Source: Sinonovacula constricta | Taxonomy: Eukaryota > Mollusca > Bivalvia > Cardiida > Solecurtidae | DNA: 64,000 nucleotides | Assembly (NCBI GenBank): GCA_007844125.1 | Contig: CM017561.1 | Location: 34,810,406 to 34,874,405 of the forward strand | Direction of reading: 5' to 3' | Part shown: positions 12,030-22,474 of the stretch, one piece after another | How the letters are laid out: each line of letters begins with the position of its first letter | How positions within the stretch are numbered: position 1 is the stretch's first letter | Notes under the pieces: model-generated | Told to the model about the DNA's origin: nothing | The model's database searches: none | What the model saw: the letters and a program-made list of their open reading frames with translations, nothing else | Program-made: the position numbers and the translations under genes

Positions 12030-12217
12030 CTAAAATAGAGAGAGAGAGAGAGATAAAGAAAATAAAATGAAATAAAAGATGAGGATACTAACTACATGTA
12101 TAAAGCGTAGTATTGCGTTTGTTTAACTATCATTTAACGTCTATCCCTATTTTGAGCACTGACGCCTGTCGCTCGTGAACAATTTTTTTCTATTACGAAG
12201 TTTTCTGCGCGTACGTA
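11640..12217 (-). repeat. ~307-bp exon/intron tandem repeat, left arm
   Basis: Two near-identical units plus a truncated third. Each contains the 60-bp exon, a TA-rich intron start, the segment with ACGCCTGTCGCTCGTGAAC, and a CT-rich acceptor tract. The third unit stops at the hairpin junction at 12217. Confidence 0.85.
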
Positions 12218-12355
12218 AGGACCTCGTCTTCTAATGCGCGCCTCCTGCAAGAAAAGTACGAAAATCCGCCCCTGGTCTGCTCGTAACTGTAGACCAGGGG
12301 CGGATTTTCGTACTTTTCTTGCAGGAGGCGCGCATTAGAAGACGAGGTCCTTACG
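12214..12355. repeat. Perfect 65-bp hairpin at the inner end of the left arm
   Basis: Bases 12214-12278 and 12291-12355 are exact reverse complements around a 12-nt loop (12279-12290). The palindrome begins within a few bases of where arm homology ends (12217). It is GC-richer than its surroundings. Its right half includes the CTTGCAG acceptor of the candidate exon at 12327-12457. Confidence 0.95.
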
Positions 12356-12457
12356 GCGCCGCTGGACACAGTGTTGTGTCCCGTCAAACCCATCGAACCC
12401 GCTACCGTCGAACTATACGACGAAGACCGATGTCTAATAAACTTATTAGAAGCTTAA
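12327..12457 (+). CDS. Candidate terminal exon of an unrecognised gene
   Basis: After a TTTTCTTGCAG acceptor, the +2 frame runs open for 43 codons to TAA at 12455-12457. It is rich in acidic residues and ends near LLEA. Its first third is part of the 65-bp hairpin, so an inverted copy lies just upstream. No upstream exon is identified. It may be the end of another small gene of the same element, or chance. Confidence 0.3.
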
Positions 12458-12656
12458 TTCGAGTGATTTAGTTTTGTGTTTTACGAACTGTGTGGATATG
12501 TATATATATTTAACGATGAAATGATGCTGTGGTTATTGCGTTTTAGAGCCTGTTTACGGCGAACTATATACAATGAACTACATGCAGTGAACTAGTATAC
12601 GTATGTTGAGTATCATTCTTTTGCCATTTTACAGCTTTTTTGGACACCCCAAATTA

Positions 12657-12958
12657 ATATTTGTATACGTCAAACAGTTTTTTGTTCGGACCGAATCAGC
12701 GTGTGTATATCCCGAATCGGTTTTTGTATCGACTAAACCGGTTTTTGTAACGCTTATATTCATTTTTGTGCAACCGCAACTGTTTTCTTTGTATATAACT
12801 TCATCGTTTTTGTAAAGGGTAAAACGTTTTTTGTTTACTTTAAAACAATTTTTGTTTTGTACAAAACTGATTTTGTACGGACCGACTCACCGAGTGTACA
12901 TCGCGAATCTGTTTTTGTAATCAATAACACGTTTTTTGTAACGCTAAAACGCATTTTA
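12657..12958 (+). repeat. 21-bp-period TTTTTGTA array, central copy
   Basis: This is an independent third copy of the block at 182-492 in the same orientation, diverged at scattered bases. It lies in the asymmetric centre, where no arm partner exists. In one frame it reads as a 7-residue periodic hydrophobic peptide (units such as VFVSTKP, part of an open frame at 12603-12815), which may be a by-product of the 21-bp period. Homology stops at the point where the polymerase ATG would begin. Confidence 0.75.
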
Positions 12959-13030
12959 GTTCGATTGGAAATGTTTTATATGTACAATCACATATAACGA
13001 TCGTGGAAATAGAAATAATTACGGATGCAT

Positions 13031-13052
13031 TTTTGTATGTATATATATATAT
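13031..13052. repeat. (TA)n microsatellite
   Basis: About eleven TA repeats in the centre of the palindrome. Confidence 0.9.
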
Positions 13053-13136
13053 ATATATACTTTATTTTTCGTGTACAAATAAAATATAGCTAATTTTACA
13101 TAGTACTAAAGTTGTCTTTTTTCCCCGATTAAATAG

Positions 13137-13762
13137 CAATGATGTAAGTATATATCTATTTATATACATATATATTATCTATACACACACGTACGCAGGT
13201 ATAGGTACGTACGCGCAGAAAACTTCGTAATAGAAAAAATTGTTCACGAGCGACAGGCGTCAGTGCTCGAAATAGGGATAGACGTTAAATGATAGTTAAA
13301 CAAACGCAATACTACGCTTTATACATGTAGTTAGTATCCTCATCTTTTATTTCATTTTATTTTCTTTATCTCTCTCTCTCTCTCTCTATTTTAGACGTCA
13401 CTGGCTTTGTCCGCAGCGGCGCTGATGCCGGTAGGACTCGTGAGTGACAATGATGTAAGTATTTATCTATTTATGTACAGATATATTATCTATACACACA
13501 CGTACGCAGGTATAGGTACGTACGCGCAGAAAACTTCGTAATAGAAAAAAAAAAGTTCACGAGCGACAGGCGTCAGTGCTCGAAATTGGGATAGACGTTA
13601 AATGATAGTTAAACAAACGCAATACTACGCTTTATACATGTAGTTAGTATCCTCATCTTTTATTTCATTTTATTTTCTTTATTTCTCTCTCTCTATTTTA
13701 GACAACACAGGCTTCGTCCGCAGCGGCGCTGATGCCGGTAGGACTCGTGAGTGATAATGATG
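13137..13762 (+). repeat. ~307-bp exon/intron tandem repeat, right arm
   Basis: It starts abruptly inside the repeated exon (AATGAT followed by GTAAGT at 13144), then two full units with exons at 13395-13454 and 13702-13761. The abrupt start shows that the array was truncated at the centre of the palindrome. Confidence 0.85.
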
Positions 13763-14239
13763 TAAGTATATATCTTTTTATATACAGATATATTATCTAT
13801 ACACACACGCACGTAGGTATAGGCGCGTACGCGCAGAAAATTTCGTAATGGGAAAAATTGTTCACGAGCAACAGGCGTCAGTGCTCGAAATTACGATAAA
13901 CCTTTGGTTTAACATATTTTATTACCATACTAAATTCACACCTGTAACAAAAGAAAACTCAATTCAAATACAATGCAAAGGGTCTGGGCTACACGTTCCA
14001 AAACTTAGTCACAGTCGTCCCCGTAAACTGATGGTAATTTTTTTTTTTACAAAATACTTCGATTTTATATCTACACGTAGTTAGTAGCCATCACACCAAC
14101 ATCGGTTCTGCAGCCACCAATATCGGTTCTGCAACCACTATCATCGAATCTGCAAACCTCCAGTGGTGAATACAGAAACCTGTTTGAAGTCATCACACCA
14201 ACACATGTTTCGGAGGAATATGACTTTAGTGATTGGTAA
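13395..14239 (+). CDS. Unrecognised small spliced gene with tandem 60-bp exons (right-arm copy)
   Basis: Exons 13395-13454 and 13702-13761 (20 codons each) and the terminal exon 14081-14239 (53 codons including TAA) are all phase 0 with canonical AG and GTAAGT borders. The repeated exon is Ala-rich and ends in MPVGLVSDND. The last exon contains repeats of the type TSVLQP and ends in EEYDFSDW. The two repeated exons differ mainly in their first codons. The acceptor of the last exon is ACACGTAG; an alternative AG ten bases on would shift the frame. No signal peptide, zinc finger or catalytic motif is visible and the start codon is not identified. Confidence 0.5.
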
Positions 14240-15650
14240 AACATTTTGGAGTGTTGTCAGTTGAATCAACCAGACTTTACATTAAAGTTGCTTATGAGTC
14301 AAAATGTTGTGATCTAGCTTGATTAATATATAATCACGTACTTCTGTTTAGCTATCAATTGGGTAATTATGATTATTTTTCTTTTGAATTTATTTGTGTC
14401 CTGTATTAAATACATTAAAGTACACGTACTATAAAGCAATAAGGATTTTTTTTTTCTTGAACATTAAATGTCATTACAAATGAAAGTAAAGGCATCAGTC
14501 ACTACAATGATAAATGGAATTGTGCTTCAAATGTTATACGCACTGTTTAATGTTTAAGAAAGTTTATGTCAATACAGTACTGAAAAGTCCACGATAACAC
14601 CTCGCTGTGTTTTATCTATAAACCCTCAGTAAAAACGTCGCTAGCGAATGTAAAGCTAGTGCAATAAAATGCTATTAACTTGCCACAAAACTTCGGGTTT
14701 GATAAAGTATTGATACAATTTTCACCCAATTATTCGACTTAATGTAGTTAACGCTTTACATGCAAGGCGTTGATTTATAGTTTCAATAGTATTTGTGTAT
14801 TTCGCGAGTGTTTATTTGTGCAACGTATTTCTTCTGCCAATCATTCAGTTATGCCATTCTCGATAAGAAATATTTTTCTTTTTCATTTTTACAACTCCAG
14901 ATATTGAATAGAATATAATAGGTAAATAAAAAAAGGTCCTATCAAAATTTTCACAGATATTTAAATTTTATCTACCTGCAGACCAAGGCAGACAAGGTAA
15001 ATGTAAATGTGACAAAAAACACAGAGACGAGACATAACACACAAAAAGAAAAACCACCAGTTACCGCCTTGGAACGGTCAGTCGCAGAATGGCCAACTGG
15101 GGTACAAGTACAAACGCAACTGTTTCCATAGACTAGATTTTATTTACAGTGAATGTTTTAGTTTGTTTTTTTACATTGTACGAAATACACAACACATAAT
15201 AATAATAAGACAACTAAACAAGCGAATTACAAATCTGCACAAGTACAGAAGTACAAGTTTAGTATTTAAGTCTAGTTAAATATAAATCTTTGGAACAAAA
15301 CAGACTTGTATCAAGTTGATACTGACATTAACACATGTATATGGCATCACTTCTATTTTACAATTAACACAGAGTAGAGCTAAACATTATACCAACGAAC
15401 TATAAACCTATAGGTCGCAGATTTTTACAAATGAATTGCAACAATCAACATGTCATAAACACGATTAAATTTTATAAAAATAATCAACAGTAAATATAAT
15501 CACAAATGTAATATTTAACTTCAACTGGTAATTAAACCTTATGTATACTATGAATTAAACATTATTATGCACATTTAAAACGAATGATTGTGATACAAAA
15601 TAATCTAAAAGCATTTTAAAATGCACTGACTTCATTCAACACATATAAAG
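14240..15650. other. Non-coding part of the right arm
   Basis: Mirror of 9953-11184. No coding frame is recognised. It contains the right-arm-only block at about 14919-15103. Confidence 0.5.
14919..15103 (-). mobile_element. SINE-like fragment present only in the right arm
   Basis: These ~185 bp interrupt the arm match between GAATATAA and ACAAGTACAAACG. On the minus strand it contains CCAAGGCGGTAACTG, also found at 44262-44280 (CCAAGGCGGTAACTG followed by TTGGG), so it is a dispersed repeat. It resembles the conserved core of invertebrate SINEs. The direction of the event (gain on the right or loss on the left) is inferred from its repeat nature. Confidence 0.55.
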
Positions 15651-18600
15651 TCAAGGAATTTTATAATGTCCATAACCTAAACTCGAAAGCCCATCATCCA
15701 TCCACCATCTTTTGTTTTCTATAGGACTCAGAGAGGTCTTATTTATGTTGTCTAAGTACATGATTATGATGATCACTGCCTAATCCTTACATGATAGATT
15801 ACGTTTGTGTGCTTTTTAATTATGTTTGCTTGTAATGTTCGTGCATTAGCTCCCTTTTCACAATAGCGCGAGAAATTCCTTTACACCGCTTCTCATTCTC
15901 TTCTTTATTTTTTTTATCAGAAATAAAACTGTAAATTTTAGGACGTAACGCCACAAATTCCTTCATAGCAACACCACCTTATTCATATATCATCATACCA
16001 TTTATTTATTTTTTTGTATTTTTTTTTCGTCATTGCTAAACAGTGGATGGTTTTGTGGGTAATTGGATGTGTCATACAAATGAATGTTTTTGAATATATC
16101 TCTACAAACATCATCGGTTTCTACATAGAACATAAAACTATCGGTGTCTGTCGCTAACAATGTTAAATTATCTTGATAATAAGGTTTCAAATTATTGTAG
16201 TAACAATCGTACATGAACTATTTTGCGAGGTCTAAAATCACCATGTCGCAATTGATCAGTTGAACAAAGTTCACTTTGTTCTAGTTGCATTCGATTCCCA
16301 CTAAGTCTTCACTGAATATTTTCAAACGTTGAAACGTTGGTTTTTTGCAGCATATTTTCTAAGTTTCTTCTCGGTGTGAGCCAGCTTGATGTCCGTGTAC
16401 TTTAGACAATTTTGAAGTGTCTTTCCTGAAAATACACAAATAGCATCGTCTAAGTAATGGGAAAGAGCTCCTTATGAAATCATATTATGACATTATCATC
16501 AGAGTAAACATAATTACAGAAAGTTCATGGGCTCAGTGTATATTATTATACTAGTGATATGGAATTGACAATGCACTGTTTTGTTAAATTTAATAAATAG
16601 ATCATTACATTATTAAAGTATGTATTAACATCACAATAACTTACCGAAAGTACTATTGCTAAGAAGCTTGTATAAATCCTTTTCAAATTCTGTTGTGGCA
16701 ACCTTCCTGCATTGTGTGCTGAATTCAATGTAGGAACTGGGATAAGATTCTTGATGGAACTGAAGAACCATGTGGACCTGTTTGATGTTCATGCCGAGCT
16801 GAAGGTAGAGTTGAAGCGTGCGATAATGCATCCCATAGTTGTCTTTGTCATTTAGTGTCAACACCAGTTTTCCCACTTTCGCACGTTTTGTGTGAAAACC
16901 AGGTATATGCTCGGTACCATGCTGTTGTTTCCATAATCTTTGTTTATATGGAGATAAATCGGCATTATCAACATGTATTTTCTCAGGACAAAGTGGGTAA
17001 TCATTAGTGAAATCATGAAGGGAAGCTGGGTACTCAAGCGACACTTCTAGTATATAACCAGTATCACTATCTGCTTTAACCGAATGAATGTCAAGATTAT
17101 CAATTGCACGGTCATTCAATCATCAAAAATCTGAACAAGGTAAATAGTTTTGCATAACCTAACCATAAAGATTGTTCGCATCTTCATAACACCGATAGGA
17201 AGTCGGTATGGTATTGTCATATCCACTAACGTATGGGTTGTTTGCTCGCTTCAGTCGATTAGATACTCGAGACATACCACCGCGCACCCCTAGTTCAATG
17301 AATAATACCATGTCTATATCTATTTAAAGTTAGAGTTTCATACCCGTCATTTTAAAACACGCACTTCATGATAATCATGGTGCTCCATCATAGTGAGCTG
17401 GGTCTAAATTGTATTTAGACAGAATGACGTTTCTTAATTCTTCAAACACGCAGGCTAGCAAGCTCACGTCCGTTTTTTCGTAGGTCACCTTGTAGTCTTC
17501 AAGCGCCTTTTTGTTCAGTGTATGAAACACGTTGCTTGCATGTCTATAATCCTCTTCTGATATCATTTGTTTAGATAAGTCTGAATAAAACTCATCCATT
17601 GATGGCAATTTAGTTTCTTTCAGTTTCTCCATAGTGTCAATGTATTGGTACGGGAACACTCCTTTTTTTATAATAAACCCGCATGTGGTCAGTGTGGAAA
17701 ATTGTGATGGAACATTTTGAAACAATGGTCACCACTTGGTTTTAAATTGTCTCCTAGTTTGTTTGTTTTTAAACTTGAGTTCATAAATTTCAAACTGTCA
17801 ATAAATCGCAGCGATCCTAATGAGAATGAAATATACTTTTCCATGTTACTAGCTATGCATGTGATGTTTTTGTGTTTGAACAGTCCTACAGATTGCATAA
17901 TCAAATGTGAGTCAGCATTCTAAGTTGTGAAAAACAACAGGTTTAAAGTCTGCTTGTTTACAATTGTTATTACACACGTTATGAACTGCACCGGTAAATT
18001 GTCCAGTTAAATGGTTATAATGTCGTACAATCCTCTCACAATGTTTGTCATAAATCGAACATTTTTCATCGCAAATGCAGCATTTCTCCGCAGAAGCAAA
18101 CTTTTGTATTTCATTGACAGATAAATTGAACCGTTTCCAAAATGTGTTGAATTCGATCTTCATACTATGTAAATGCTGCTGACTTGCATCTTCACCAACG
18201 TGAGCGGTGGTAGGTTTCGTATATTGCGAATCTTCACAAACGACTTTGTATGCATACGGATCCTGTCTCGCTACATGATGATTGTCCTGTTTCGGTTTAA
18301 TCATTCAAAATTTGCATGAATAATAAATGGTACTCGTAATGTCTTTACAAAATGTTTGAATTGTAAAATGTTTTCTCTAGGTTGTGGAAGTTCTATTTTC
18401 TGTGCTCTGTTCATGGAGCAATAATTCATGTGGATATCCAACAAATCTTGTCTTACAAAACCGTGCAGATAGTATGGACAATAGAATTAAGAGCGTTTAG
18501 ATGATTTTGTTCTATGTAGAAACCTATTTTAAATCTTGAATGAGACAGTAGTCTTTTTGTTCATAACCAAACATATTGATGGAAATGTGAGGATTCTGGT

Positions 18601-19718
18601 GTTTAAATTTGTCTTCGTTGTTAAGCGACACGGCAGGGGTTGGGGTGGGGGTGGGAGGGGGCTGGAAACTTTACCTTAGTTCGTGTTCATATCGCAAATA
18701 ATCACGAACGTCCGTTGATTTTTCCTTGGTGTATGTGCAGCTAGCACATTCCATTGAAAACATTTTTGTTCATCATTTCGAATGTTTGAAAGTGATGAAC
18801 GTGATTGTAATGTTTTGGGTAATGGCATATACCTGCTTGCGTTCAGTGGTGTATATTTAACAGTATGAATTTCCAAATGTAATACTTTCTTCAACACACA
18901 CCCTGATCCATTGCGCATGAATTCTTCTAGACTTTAAATTATTTTCTGTATCGCTTCGTTTAAATCATGTTCAGGAAATATGTCCATGTTTAAGAAAACA
19001 TATGTCCTAGTTCTGAAGTGCGGTGATGCAACAGTATTATCTCCATCAGCGTTAAAGCGTTCCAACTCTATTTGCACAGTAAAATACCACTTGATGGGTT
19101 GTTGAGATACCCTTGATAACAGGATTTCTTAAAGAAAAACTAATCGTGTATTGGCTAATAAATCCCAACAAATCATATTGCTCGGATGCTTGTGGTTCAA
19201 AAGTTGCTATTTCTGCAGTGCTGTTCAGTGCGCTGGTTATAGATGATTTTCACGTTGTGATTGTGTTGCTGAAGTTGATGGAGGTTGTTGGTTGTTGTTG
19301 GATGGGTTGAGGGAACGTGGAGCAACTACATTATTATACAAGTCTTCATAATTTTCAAATTCGTTTGGACAATGTATACACTTAAATCTGTGCATGTTTA
19401 ACCTATGTACATTCTTCGAATGCCTTCTTAAACAATCTTTTCTTCTAAATTTGTGTTCACATATATAACACTTTACAAAGTAGGTATGCGAAAGCTGATG
19501 TCGTTTTAAAGTCTTTTTGTGCTCTACATTTTGTCACATAGATCACATTTGTATTTCTGTCTTTCCACTTTCTCTATGCATTTAACCATTTCAGCCTCAT
19601 CAGCACCGCTAAAATTCATACTTTGTTCTGTTTGATTAGCAACACGAACTATTTCATTCTCGTCACAACTACTAAAGTCTGAATTGTGATCCATGTTGAT
19701 GTGACAAAGCTTTCTCAT
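15651..19718 (-). pseudogene. Family B DNA polymerase (Polinton/Maverick-like), right-arm copy, uninterrupted but broken
   Basis: Mirror of the left-arm gene without the transposon: start region 19718, zinc-finger remnants about 19330-19570, the KCFQW block about 18730-18770, the fused block 18304-17912 across the empty ISL2EU site, DVSLLACVFEELR about 17440-17480, motif B about 16645-16660, the TDTDS motif about 16150, and the end at 15651. The intron is at about 16426-16644. The stop at the first zinc finger, the frameshift near 17690 and the stops near 17150-17380 match those of the left arm. Because the fused block is open here, this copy shows what the ISL2EU insertion split. It is non-functional. 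Confidence 0.78.
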
Positions 19719-19734
19719 AGAATAAAATGCGTTT

Positions 19735-20035
19735 TAGCGTTACAAAAAAACAACAACAACGCTTAATTGATTACAAAAACAGATTCGCGATGTACACTCG
19801 TTGAATCGGTCCTTACAAAATCAGTTTTTCATAAAACAAAACTTGTTTTAAAGTATACAAAAAAGGTTTTACCCTTTACAAAAACGATTAAGTTATATAC
19901 AAAGAAAACAGTTGCGGTTGAACAAAAATGAATATAATCGTTACAAAAACCGGTTTAGTCGATACAAAAACCGATTAGGGATATACACAAGCTGATTCGA
20001 TCCGAACAAAATACCGTTTGACGTATACAAATATC
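19735..20035 (-). repeat. 21-bp-period TTTTTGTA array, right-end copy
   Basis: Reverse complement of 182-492, with a few base differences (for example around 19740-19760). It precedes the polymerase start at 19718 on the minus strand. Confidence 0.75.
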
Positions 20036-20261
20036 TATTGAGGATGCGCGTGAAATTAGCCTTTAATCGTACTTTATTCTATTTTCTAAATATTGATGGT
20101 TAATTTGATATATTTCAAGTTCGCGTTATTTATTTGTTTATTTTTTTTTATAAATTTCGATTTTTTTTTTTTTATTTTTTTTTTCTTGTTTCAGCATGTG
20201 ATGCTGCCGTCTCATGAAAACAGGAATATGATATTTTTGAATTTGTTTATATGTCAATTTA

Positions 20262-20280
20262 ATAATAATAATAATAATTA

Positions 20281-20331
<51 letters not shown>

Positions 20332-20332
20332 C
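20262..20332. repeat. (AAT)n microsatellite
   Basis: About 23 AAT units with one interruption, immediately outside the visible palindrome end. Confidence 0.95.
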
Positions 20333-21040
20333 TCTAAAACAACAACAACAAAAAACTTTTCATTGGAGGAGCTGTAAGTATTATTTTAAGGATGTAATGG
20401 TATACGCCGTATGCGTTTTTATATCGCCTTTTCAATCGGTTGTCTCTCGGAAACGTATCTACACGACAGTTCTAAACACCGCGACGATAAGAGTGTAAAA
20501 GTTTAAGGCTCAGATGCATTATTATAGCCAAGACGTCTGCGCGCCGCGGTGATCAGGGTCTAAATTTGTATGTAGGATTAAATGTCGGGCGACCCGTGAT
20601 CCGACCAGTAAACGAAACGCTCGAACAGCTCCAGTAACGCCTCGTCCGCGTGGCGGGGAGGTCTGTTCTGTTAACTTGTCATTTATAATTAATTACGATC
20701 GATAGGAACGGTAGACGCGAAATGGAGCGAGACCGCATGAAATTAGTCTTTAAACTTAGTTTATTCTATTTTCGAATTACGGGTAGTAAATATACAATAT
20801 TTTAATTTCTCGTTTCGGCTTGGTTTTATTTTCAAACTATAGGCCTTTATTTTATTACGTAATTAAAATATAATTAATAAAAATGAAACGACACCGCATT
20901 AAATTAGTGTTTAAACATAGTTTATTCTATTTTCGAACTATGGGTAGTCTATAAACGATATTTTAATTTCTCGTTTCGGGTTGGTTCTATTTTCAAACTA
21001 TAGGACGATATTTTATGACGTTATTAAAGTATACTATAAA

Positions 21041-21067
21041 AATAATATATATATATATATATATATA
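21041..21067. repeat. (TA)n microsatellite
   Basis: A short uninterrupted TA run in AT-rich DNA. Confidence 0.9.
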
Positions 21068-21369
21068 TTTTTTAAATATTTTTCTCGTTTCGGGTTTATT
21101 CTATTTTCTTATTAATGTCATTTATTGATGATGTAATTTTTTCTAAAACATATTTTTAAATTTGTTTTTCTCGTTTCAGAATGTGAGCAGCCGCCTGATG
21201 TAAATTTTGAAAAAAAAATTTAAAAAATAAAATAAAATTGTATTGTCTTTTTCTAAATAAAAAAATAAAAATAAAACTAACGAACTTGTTGTTACGTCTG
21301 TTCAGTACTTTAACTTTAAAATAGGGATACTCGAAAAGATATTTTTTAGCCTGTAATAGTAATGGTAAA

Positions 21370-21605
21370 TTTTGTTTAGCTCGAGAAATTCCGATAAACG
21401 TAAACCGTTAGTAAAAACGGACGCGATACTACACTTTATGCGTGTAGTTAATATCTTCATCTTTTAATTCATTTTTCTTCTATACCCCCCCCCCCTCTCT
21501 CTCTCCTCTCTCCCTCTCTCATTCCTAGTTCGTTTATTACTTGATGAGTACGCGCACCGGGAAACGCGTGCTCTCATCGAATCAATGGTGAATACAAATA
21601 CACTA
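21370..21605 (+). repeat. Diverged copy of the palindrome's intron repeat with a candidate exon
   Basis: The segment with GCGTGTAGTTAATATCTTC and TTTTAATTCATTTTTCTTC is a diverged version of the repeated intron at 13310-13394. It leads through a C/CT-rich tract (21483-21530) to an AG. The next frame is open in phase 0 for about 20 codons and ends NQW-stop. It is the same design as the palindrome gene but outside the visible arm. Confidence 0.45.
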
Positions 21606-22004
21606 TTAAGAAGTCCGGTTAGCCATAGATTTATGATTACTTACCATTAACGTGGCCACAGCGGGGCGGCGGGTTGATACTAAAGTTATAATTAATTTAA
21701 ACGAATAATCAATTACTGCGTCGTAAACAATTATTGATTACTTAAATTATACCCGCTGTCAATTGTGATTAATTAATTATTGGGGAGCTGTCAATTTTAA
21801 TTAATTAATTATTGGGAACCAGGGAACCAGGGGAACCAGAAAATCTGCCCAAACGGCCGCACTATACTACTGTTACGTTAAGGCTCTGCTCTTTCCGTCA
21901 TCAAACCAAGCAAATTTAATTAGAAAAGCCTTATTTGTATTTTATATAATTGGAGAAAATTATAAGTATAAAGCGATATACTGTCTAGATTCTTTCTGTT
22001 TTCT

Positions 22005-22200
22005 AGTGGTTTCTTGTGGTTAAAACGTTGACCTCCGCATGGGAGGATCCCGGGTTCGAAGCCCGAAACTGACCATGTGATGTTAGTCCTTGGACAAGAC
22101 TATTTACTGCATACTGTTGAGTAATTGTTCTATCCAAGAAGTGGGCAATCGAGAGGGATTAATATAAGTTGTTTCCCAACAGCCTGTAAATAAAAGGTTG
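22005..22200 (+). mobile_element. tRNA-derived SINE
   Basis: A box A-like TGGTTAAAACG (about 22017) and a box B GGTTCGAAGCC (about 22053) lie about 35 bp apart. About 140 bp of unrelated tail follows. It is not a functional tRNA: no acceptor-stem pairing is seen. Confidence 0.6.
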
Positions 22201-22474
22201 TAGAACAAAACATTGAAATCTACCTAAAATATACGACGACCGAAGACGGACTCTCATTCGGACAGGGTGATCGGATTGTCAAACACTGGGCGGATAAGCG
22301 GCAACATTTTATCCCTGTCATCCATATATACACGAAAATTGCATGTACCTTTGTTTGTTGTAATAATGGCTAGTCAAATGTCACGATGTACTTGACATTT
22401 GTGTACCATTTCCCACATATTTACATTTCAACTTGACCTGGCCTTCATACCTGAAGAAATTTGTAGCTGATTAT

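Larger units (their letters stand above)
1..12217. repeat. Left arm of a ~20-kb inverted repeat
   Basis: This arm matches the reverse complement of 13206-20215 almost base for base. Paired landmarks sum to about 20216-20218 outside position 2093, to about 25600 inside position 7474, and to about 25424 near the centre. The first jump is the 5,380-bp transposon plus its 2-bp duplication in this arm. The second is a ~185-bp block present only in the right arm. Arm differences are sparse, for example a 3-nt indel near 8790. The repeat reaches base 1, so it may extend past the window edge. Confidence 0.95.
13206..20215. repeat. Right arm of the ~20-kb inverted repeat
   Basis: This is the reverse-complement partner of 1-12217. 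It keeps the uninterrupted (empty-site) version of the ISL2EU target, at about 18124-18130. It carries the same polymerase remnant, the same exon-repeat gene and the same 21-bp-period block in opposite orientation. The arm is shorter because it lacks the transposon. Base 20215 pairs with base 1; the left partner of anything further right lies outside the window. Confidence 0.95.
20041..21190 (+). repeat. Tandem ~165-bp repeats with splice-like 3' ends
   Basis: Three diverged units start near 20041, 20720 and 20884. Each contains a version of GAAATTAGYCTTTAA and TTTATTCTATTTTC, followed by a CTCGTTTCGG segment. Two copies run into a similar acceptor-plus-exon string, TTTCAG-CATGTGATGCTGCC (20192-20210) and TTTCAG-AATGTGAGCAGCC (about 21174-21192). 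The first unit is shared with both palindrome ends; the others lie outside it. This suggests the palindrome sits within or beside a larger related locus. No protein is recognised. Confidence 0.5.

Noticed and set aside
1..20215. The palindrome as a plain assembly artefact
   Set aside because: The arms differ by a 5.4-kb transposon, a 185-bp block, a 3-nt indel and scattered substitutions, and the centre is asymmetric. A read-level hairpin artefact would give identical arms.
22005..22080. A functional tRNA gene
   Set aside because: Box A and B are present but no closed cloverleaf or acceptor stem; it continues into a SINE body. The same holds for the heads at 46030, 46978, 48180 and 49620.
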